Source: Actinomycetes bacterium (GTDB taxonomy: Bacteria > Actinomycetota > Actinomycetes > Actinomycetales > Demequinaceae). Taken from it: a stretch of DNA of 9,527 nt. The position numbers and the translations under genes are program-made. The stretch is taken from assembly GCA_023442845.1 (NCBI GenBank), contig JAEZXC010000018.1:1-9527 (forward strand), written 5' to 3'. Each line of letters starts with the position of its first letter. Position 1 is the first letter of the stretch. The notes beneath the pieces are model-generated. The model was not told the DNA's origin. It saw nothing but the letters and a program-made list of their open reading frames with translations, and ran no database searches. Positions 6,496-9,527 of this stretch are shown here, piece by piece.

Positions 6496-6533
6496 CCGCG
6501 GCCTCCGAGCCGCGGGTACCGGTATCCGGTTCC
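6496..6533 (-). other. tandem hairpins in rpmJ-rpsM gap
   Basis: The gap holds a perfect 7-bp inverted repeat, CCGCGGC with GCCGCGG around a six-base loop (6496-6515). In the RNA it is preceded by a 5-bp ACCGG/CCGGU hairpin with flanking GG/CC pairs (6515-6533, sharing one base). Neither is followed by a U tract. They could be RNA-stability, attenuation or protein-binding elements; high GC content alone also makes short hairpins frequent. Confidence 0.4.
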
Positions 6534-6558
6534 GAACGAGGTCTTCAGTTGTTGACGT

Positions 6559-6672
6559 CTAGCCCTGACGCTGCTTGTGGCGCGGGTTGTCGCAAATGAC
6601 CATTACCCGGCCACTGCGACGAATGACCTTGCACTTGTCGCAAATGGGCTTGACGCTCGGCTTCACCTTCAT
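6559..6672 (-). CDS. rpmJ: 50S ribosomal protein bL36
   Basis: This 37-residue protein was found by direct translation. It begins MKVKPSVKPICDKCKV, continues VIRRSGRVMVICDNPRH and ends KQRQG. It carries the zinc-binding set Cys11, Cys14, Cys27 and His32, so it is the zinc-containing (C+) form of bL36, which binds 23S rRNA late in large-subunit assembly. The ATG has AAGGAAAG as ribosome binding site. It lies 51 bases after infA, and the gap between them can fold into a long imperfect stem (complement of 6689-6722). Gene order infA-rpmJ-rpsM is standard. Confidence 0.98.
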   Translation of the reverse strand: MKVKPSVKPICDKCKVIRRSGRVMVICDNPRHKQRQG

Positions 6673-6688
6673 GGTTGGCTTTCCTTCG

Positions 6689-6722
6689 CCGTCGGCGCCG
6701 CTGACTTTGGCGTCGGCGACGG
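6689..6722 (-). other. imperfect hairpin between infA and rpmJ
   Basis: The RNA pairs CCGUCG with CGACGG at the base and CGACGC with GCGGCG (one A-G mismatch) inside, around a loop of about eight bases. It begins just after the infA stop and is followed by the rpmJ Shine-Dalgarno. No U tract. Possibly an RNA-processing or partial attenuation site. Confidence 0.35.
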
Positions 6723-6723
6723 T

Positions 6724-6945
6724 TTACTTGTAGCGGTAGACGATGCGGCCGCGGGACAGGTCGTACGGGCTCAACTCCACCACCACGCGATCCTCGGGGA
6801 GGATTCGAATGTAGTGCTGACGCATCTTGCCCGAGATGTGGGCGAGGACGAGGTGGCCATTGGTCAGTTCCACACGGAACGACGCGTTTGGCAGTGCCTC
6901 AACCACGGTGCCCTCAACCTCGATGACGCCGTCTTTCTTGGCCAT
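6724..6945 (-). CDS. infA: translation initiation factor IF-1
   Basis: IF-1 is a single OB-fold protein that occupies the ribosomal A site during initiation and boosts IF-2 and IF-3 action. The 73-residue product, MAKKDGVIEVEGTVVEALPNASFRVELTNGH at the start then LAHISGKMRQHYIRILPEDRVVVELSPYDLSRGRIVYRYK, matches the family over its whole length. The ATG is preceded by GCGGAG with short spacing. It is the first gene of the unit driven by the promoter at 7003-7031, with a leader of about 50 bases. In many actinobacteria infA follows adk and map; here four LRV genes lie immediately upstream. Confidence 0.98.
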   Translation of the reverse strand: MAKKDGVIEVEGTVVEALPNASFRVELTNGHLVLAHISGKMRQHYIRILPEDRVVVELSPYDLSRGRIVYRYK

Positions 6946-7002
6946 ATACTCCGCTAACGTCGATGAACAGGATCGTAGGCGCGCAAAAACGCCCGACAGA
7001 CA

Positions 7003-7031
7003 AGTCTAGACCATGCGGCGGCACGTCTCAA
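7003..7031 (-). promoter_or_regulatory. promoter of infA operon
   Basis: On the minus strand TTGAGA (7026-7031) and TAGACT (7003-7008) are separated by 17 bases, a good vegetative-sigma promoter. The -10 region TAGACTTG is identical to that of the rplM promoter at 2915-2920. Transcription would start near 6996. Confidence 0.7.
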
Positions 7032-7043
7032 CCACGGGGATCA

Positions 7044-7062
7044 GCCCGCGATACCAGCGGGC
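7044..7062 (-). terminator. possible weak terminator after LRV gene A
   Basis: Six bases after the stop of the last LRV gene a 6-bp stem, GCCCGC with GCGGGC, closes a seven-base loop. There is no U tract, so at best it is a weak or factor-assisted terminator isolating the LRV genes from the infA promoter just downstream. Confidence 0.3.
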
Positions 7063-7068
7063 GAAAGG

Positions 7069-7380
7069 TCACCGAAACGCGTTGCGTAACCGCTGCACGG
7101 CAGCGTCGGAGACACGCACATCGCGGTGGTCGGCAAGTTTACGCACAACCGTGGATGGCGTGCGCGGGTTTCGCAGCAGCGCAAGTAATACGTCCGGTTC
7201 GTGATCGTGTCCCAAGGAAATGAGTGCGCCCGCTGGCGTGTCCGTGCGGGTAGCGACAGCGGCCCGTACCTGTGCGGAACGGTGAGCGGCGTACGGAAGA
7301 AGTTCGGATCCGGTCACGGCTGGATCCGTCGCGCGTGCAAGGTCCTGTGCTGCGTCTCGCGCGGAAGGCAATCCCACCAT
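7069..7380 (-). CDS. variant leucine-rich repeat (LRV) protein A, two repeats
   Basis: A 103-residue protein of unknown function. After an N-cap, ATDPAVTGSELLPYAAH (17-33), come two 26-residue LRV repeats (34-59 and 60-85) with the pattern VRAAVATRTDTP...LGHD and VLLALLRNPRTP...LADH, then a C-cap ending QRLRNAFR. LRV repeats form alternating alpha and 3-10 helices in a curved solenoid, usually a binding surface. There is no cysteine, signal peptide or membrane segment, so it is cytosolic. An upstream start would add 48 residues overlapping gene B with no LRV similarity; the ATG at 7378-7380 follows AGAGGA at 12 bases and matches the domain start, so I prefer it. It pairs without gaps with protein C (about 40 identities in 90 positions by hand). 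It lies 112 bases after gene B and just before infA. Confidence 0.85.
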   Translation of the reverse strand: MVGLPSARDAAQDLARATDPAVTGSELLPYAAHRSAQVRAAVATRTDTPAGALISLGHDHEPDVLLALLRNPRTPSTVVRKLADHRDVRVSDAAVQRLRNAFR

Positions 7381-7492
7381 CGTGTTCGTTCGTCCTCTCG
7401 AGGCTCGCGGCCCTGTGTCCTGTCCACACCATAAGCGCGCTGGCCCCACTCTTCGAGTGCTTGTGACGAAATAGACATAACGGGCATCTAGG

Positions 7493-8053
7493 TCACGGCG
7501 CGCGGAAGCCTCGCACCGGCGCAAGGCGCATGTCGGGCTGACTCTGGTGAACGGGGACGACTGTCTCCACGGCGGTCATCCGCTCGACCTCTTGACTAGC
7601 GAAGTCCTCGGCCGCTTGCGCCAATGCCGTGCTCGGCGCAACGTCGCGTTGCGTCTGCGTCGATCTGTCGTCCGCATCCATGCGCTCGGCAGCAGCGTGC
7701 CTTACGCGCGCCTGACGATGAAAAGCCAATTCGTCAAGAATGTCGCGGGGCAAGGCGGGGTTCGACAGGAGCGCGACAACCACCGCCACGTTTCGGTCGG
7801 AGGCGAGGTACTGCATGACGGAGCGCTGCGCATGATCGTTGAGCGCGACGGCAACTCGCACATCAGCCGAAACGTCGTGTGCGAGGGTGACCATGAGCCC
7901 AAGCGGGCAGTCGGGACGCGCCGCTACAGCCGCCCTCACTGCGTAGTTGCGGCTGCCACCAAGTTCGAGTAGTTCGTTCTTTGTGAGAGCAGGGTCGCTG
8001 GCAGCCCGTACGGCCGGACTTGCGCCGGGTGCGCGAGAAAATCCACGTGCCAT
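7493..8053 (-). CDS. variant leucine-rich repeat (LRV) protein B, three repeats plus tail
   Basis: A 186-residue protein of unknown function. Residues 18-34 are the N-cap (ASDPALTKNELLELGGS), followed by three LRV repeats at 35-60, 61-86 and 87-112 and a truncated fourth (RQARVRHAAAER, 113-124). The last 60 residues form a Gln-, Glu- and Pro-containing tail without repeats, ending MRLAPVRGFRAP, likely disordered. One cysteine occurs (Cys49 in DCPLG), too few for an iron-sulfur cluster. The ATG at 8051-8053 has AGGGG eight bases upstream; an in-frame GTG at 8099-8101 would add 16 residues and is less well supported. It follows a strong terminator, so it needs its own promoter, which I could not place with confidence (a weak TAGCGT lies near 8105). 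It aligns without gaps to protein D across the repeats (about 41 of 91). Confidence 0.85.
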   Translation of the reverse strand: MARGFSRAPGASPAVRAASDPALTKNELLELGGSRNYAVRAAVAARPDCPLGLMVTLAHDVSADVRVAVALNDHAQRSVMQYLASDRNVAVVVALLSNPALPRDILDELAFHRQARVRHAAAERMDADDRSTQTQRDVAPSTALAQAAEDFASQEVERMTAVETVVPVHQSQPDMRLAPVRGFRAP

Positions 8054-8181
8054 GTGTCGGACCCCTGTGCCAAGCACTGCGACGGCGGGAGTAGCCGCCA
8101 CCTCAACGCTAAGCGGCGCTCGTTACAGATGGCGTGCGCGTACGTAACGTCTGCGTGAACTGATGCTCAGCGTCGGACAAG

Positions 8182-8217
8182 AAAAACGGCGGCGATCCCG
8201 GTTGGGACCGCCGCCGT
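8182..8217 (-). terminator. strong intrinsic terminator after LRV gene C
   Basis: On the minus strand a 14-bp stem, ACGGCGGCGGUCCC with GGGAUCGCCGCCGU (one G-U pair), closes an AACC loop and runs straight into UUUU then CUUG. This is a textbook rho-independent terminator, ending the D-C transcript and separating it from genes B and A. Confidence 0.92.
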
Positions 8218-8229
8218 CCGCCCGGCCCG

Positions 8230-8256
8230 CCAACGCGGCTGAGGGGTGCGCGTTGG
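8230..8256 (-). other. second hairpin upstream of the terminator
   Basis: A perfect 8-bp inverted repeat (CCAACGCG with CGCGUUGG, 11-base loop) lies between the gene C stop and the intrinsic terminator. The octamer CCCCTCAG occurs both just before it and inside its loop. Without a U tract it may protect the 3' end or act as a back-up terminator. Confidence 0.4.
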
Positions 8257-8275
8257 GGGCACGGACACTGAGGGG

Positions 8276-8590
8276 CTAGGCGTACATCCGTGCGGTGCGG
8301 AGACGGCGCTGAGCAAGGTCCCCGATCGACTCACGTTTGTGTGACACGAGGCGTTCGAGCACCGAACGCGGCGCGTTGGGGTTCGCCGCCAACGCCTCAA
8401 GCACACGCGCATCACTTTCGTGAGCAAGCGAGAGCATCGTCGCCAACGGGCAGTCGAGCCGAGCCGCAACGGCGGCCCGCACATCAGCCTTGCCGTGGGC
8501 GGCGAGGGCAACAAGCTCGGCGCGTGACGTTTGCGGGTCACGCGCGCGGAGCAAATCCTCGCTCTTGGTGCGGGTCAAGGAAAGGGCCAT
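8276..8590 (-). CDS. variant leucine-rich repeat (LRV) protein C, two repeats
   Basis: A 104-residue protein of unknown function with the same layout as protein A. The N-cap is RARDPQTSRAELVALAAH (15-32), then LRV repeats at 33-58 (VRAAVAARLDCPLATMLSLAHE) and 59-84 (VLEALAANPNAPRSVLERLVSH), and a C-cap ending RRLRTARMYA. It has a single cysteine (Cys47) and no signal or membrane segment. The ATG has AAGGA nine bases upstream. It begins 20 bases after the gene D stop, so the two form an operon, and it is followed by two hairpins of which the second is a strong terminator. Its first repeat is nearly that of protein B (16 of 26 identical), hinting at exchange between copies. A larger plus-strand reading frame over this area is a shadow. 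Confidence 0.9.
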   Translation of the reverse strand: MALSLTRTKSEDLLRARDPQTSRAELVALAAHGKADVRAAVAARLDCPLATMLSLAHESDARVLEALAANPNAPRSVLERLVSHKRESIGDLAQRRLRTARMYA

Positions 8591-8610
8591 ATCGAGAGGT
8601 CCTTCAACAG

Positions 8611-9462
8611 TTAGTGGGTCCGGGTGACAGTACGGAGCTGGGCCGTGTGACCTGCCGTATGCGTGGCGTACATGGCAGGGACGTCGACACCCGATCGGTG
8701 CGACGCTCCGGCGTGGGAAGTCCCGAGGTCGTCGGGAAGGGTAACAACGAGAAAGTCGTGTCCTGGGTGCTGTGCAGCACCAATGGGACGGTCGAGCTCG
8801 TCGAGCGGATCGCTCGGGCCGGGTTCGAAGACGGCGGCAACTTCTTGCGGCTCAGGCGCCGATGCCGGAGCGCTCTCACCGAGTGCCTGGGGGGCTGCCG
8901 CACGAGCCGCAGCTCCCAGCGTCGCAGCGTGGTCAGCGTCGAGCATAGCAATGTGTTCGGCCGCCACGTGCTCGCCGCCCAATGCGCCCGGACCGTCGGC
9001 CCACGCCGTTGCCCGCTCGCGGAGTTCGGGAATGAGGTGATCTTCTCCCTGCTCGTCCGCTCTCTCAAGCAGTGGCACGGTACGGATTCGGTGCGCGATC
9101 GCGTCGCGAATATCCTGGCGACGGTGCTGACCAAGACGGATCGCGATCGGCGCCTCCAGGTTCGGGTTGCCAATGAGAGCAAGCAGCACCTCGTGATGGC
9201 GGTCTCCAGCCAGGGCCTCCATCACCGAACGCGCTGCACGCGGATTGGCCGCCATGGCTGCACGCACTTCCCACCAGTCGTCATTGGCGAGAGCTGCCTG
9301 CACACCAAGCGGTACGTCATCGCGACCTGCAATCGCCTCGCGCACCGAGCGATGGCGCGACTGGGCAAGCAACGCAATGTGCATGCGGTGCAGGCCTGGG
9401 CGTGCGGCTTCTGCACGCTCCGCCTCGGCCGTTGACCGTGACGCAGTAAGTCGCTTGGACAT
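8611..9462 (-). CDS. variant leucine-rich repeat (LRV) protein D, three repeats plus long tail
   Basis: A 283-residue protein of unknown function, the largest of the four paralogs. After a basic and alanine-rich start (1-25) come three LRV repeats at 36-61, 62-87 and 88-113 and a truncated fourth (114-125). The second half (about 126-283) has no repeats: a Glu/His/Ala-rich stretch, a proline-containing acidic linker (about 195-227), a short hydrophobic motif DFLVVTLPDDLG (236-247), and a His-rich end with seven histidines in the last 52 residues. No cysteine, signal peptide or membrane helix is seen. The ATG at 9460-9462 follows AGGGAG closely; a TTG six codons upstream is less likely. A terminator-like hairpin and T tract lie directly before the ribosome binding site. 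Gene C follows after 20 bases. Confidence 0.87.
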   Translation of the reverse strand: MSKRLTASRSTAEAERAEAARPGLHRMHIALLAQSRHRSVREAIAGRDDVPLGVQAALANDDWWEVRAAMAANPRAARSVMEALAGDRHHEVLLALIGNPNLEAPIAIRLGQHRRQDIRDAIAHRIRTVPLLERADEQGEDHLIPELRERATAWADGPGALGGEHVAAEHIAMLDADHAATLGAAARAAAPQALGESAPASAPEPQEVAAVFEPGPSDPLDELDRPIGAAQHPGHDFLVVTLPDDLGTSHAGASHRSGVDVPAMYATHTAGHTAQLRTVTRTH

Positions 9463-9478
9463 GGTGCTCCCTGAACGC

Positions 9479-9514
9479 AAAAAAGGGCACCGGCGGTTTC
9501 GCGCCGGCTTTGCC
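9479..9514 (-). terminator. intrinsic terminator upstream of LRV gene D
   Basis: On the minus strand CCGGCG pairs with CGCCGG around a six-base loop, and GGCA with UGCC below a three-base bulge; a run of six T follows after one C. It would end a transcript coming from beyond base 9527. Since the T run ends only 16 bases before the ATG of gene D, it either closes the upstream gene or acts as an attenuator in the leader of D. Confidence 0.75.
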
Positions 9515-9527
9515 GACCGTCACCAGG

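Noticed and set aside
7381..7492. N-terminal extension of LRV protein A back to about 7524
   Set aside because: The extra residues overlap the end of gene B, show no LRV similarity, and the ATG at 7380 fits the start of the domain.
8054..8181. Search for a promoter of LRV gene B downstream of the terminator
   Set aside because: A TAGCGT near 8105 could be a -10, but no acceptable -35 is seen at normal spacing, so I did not list it as a feature.
8290..9435. Plus-strand open frame of 381 codons across LRV genes C and D
   Set aside because: It is antisense to two genes with clear LRV repeats and good ribosome binding sites, and its translation is Arg/Cys/Ser-rich with no recognisable motif. 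Long antisense frames are common in high-GC DNA.
1..9527. CRISPR arrays, tRNA or rRNA genes, transposases, integrases or attachment sites
   Set aside because: None were seen on either strand; the repeats in 7069-9462 are protein-level 26-residue units, not a CRISPR array or a mobile element.

Overview
The window is chromosomal DNA from a high-GC Gram-positive bacterium (Actinomycetota). I infer Micrococcales or a close relative. The evidence is the gene order infA-rpmJ-rpsM-rpsK-rpoA-rplQ-truA then rplM-rpsI-glmM, an RpoA beginning MLIAQRPTLTEKV, long charged or acidic tails on bL17 and uS9, and TANNNT-type -10 elements. rpsD (uS4), which sits between rpsK and rpoA in mycobacteria and streptomycetes, is absent here. 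Every gene is on the minus strand, so transcription runs from high to low coordinates. No gap longer than 300 bases lacks a gene.

Right part (about 7069-9527): four small paralogous genes encode variant leucine-rich repeat (LRV) proteins built from a 26-residue unit. In transcription order they are D (three repeats plus a long tail), C (two repeats, no tail), a strong intrinsic terminator, B (three repeats plus a tail), then A (two repeats, no tail). The long-short, long-short order and the gapless pairing of D with B and C with A suggest a duplicated two-gene module. Its function is unknown. A terminator-like hairpin also lies directly before the ribosome binding site of D.

Middle part (about 2941-7031): a promoter (TTGAGA, 17 nt, TAGACT) drives infA, followed by rpmJ, rpsM, rpsK, rpoA, rplQ and truA. 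These encode initiation factor 1, ribosomal proteins bL36, uS13, uS11 and bL17, the RNA polymerase alpha subunit and the tRNA pseudouridine synthase. Several gaps hold stable-looking hairpins. The two most notable are one over the rpsM ribosome binding site and a long one with a CUUG loop in the rpsK-rpoA gap where rpsD would normally lie.

Left part (1-2944): a second promoter (TTGACC, 18 nt, TAGACT) overlaps the truA stop codon and drives rplM-rpsI-glmM: two ribosomal proteins and phosphoglucosamine mutase, which feeds peptidoglycan synthesis. Next comes a DedA-family membrane protein gene, cut by the window edge. It starts with GTG six bases after a TAGACT element and has no Shine-Dalgarno sequence, so it is a good candidate for a leaderless transcript.

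Overall this is a core translation and growth locus with an accessory LRV cluster placed just upstream of infA. The LRV cluster and the untranslated-leader structures are the parts most worth a second look.
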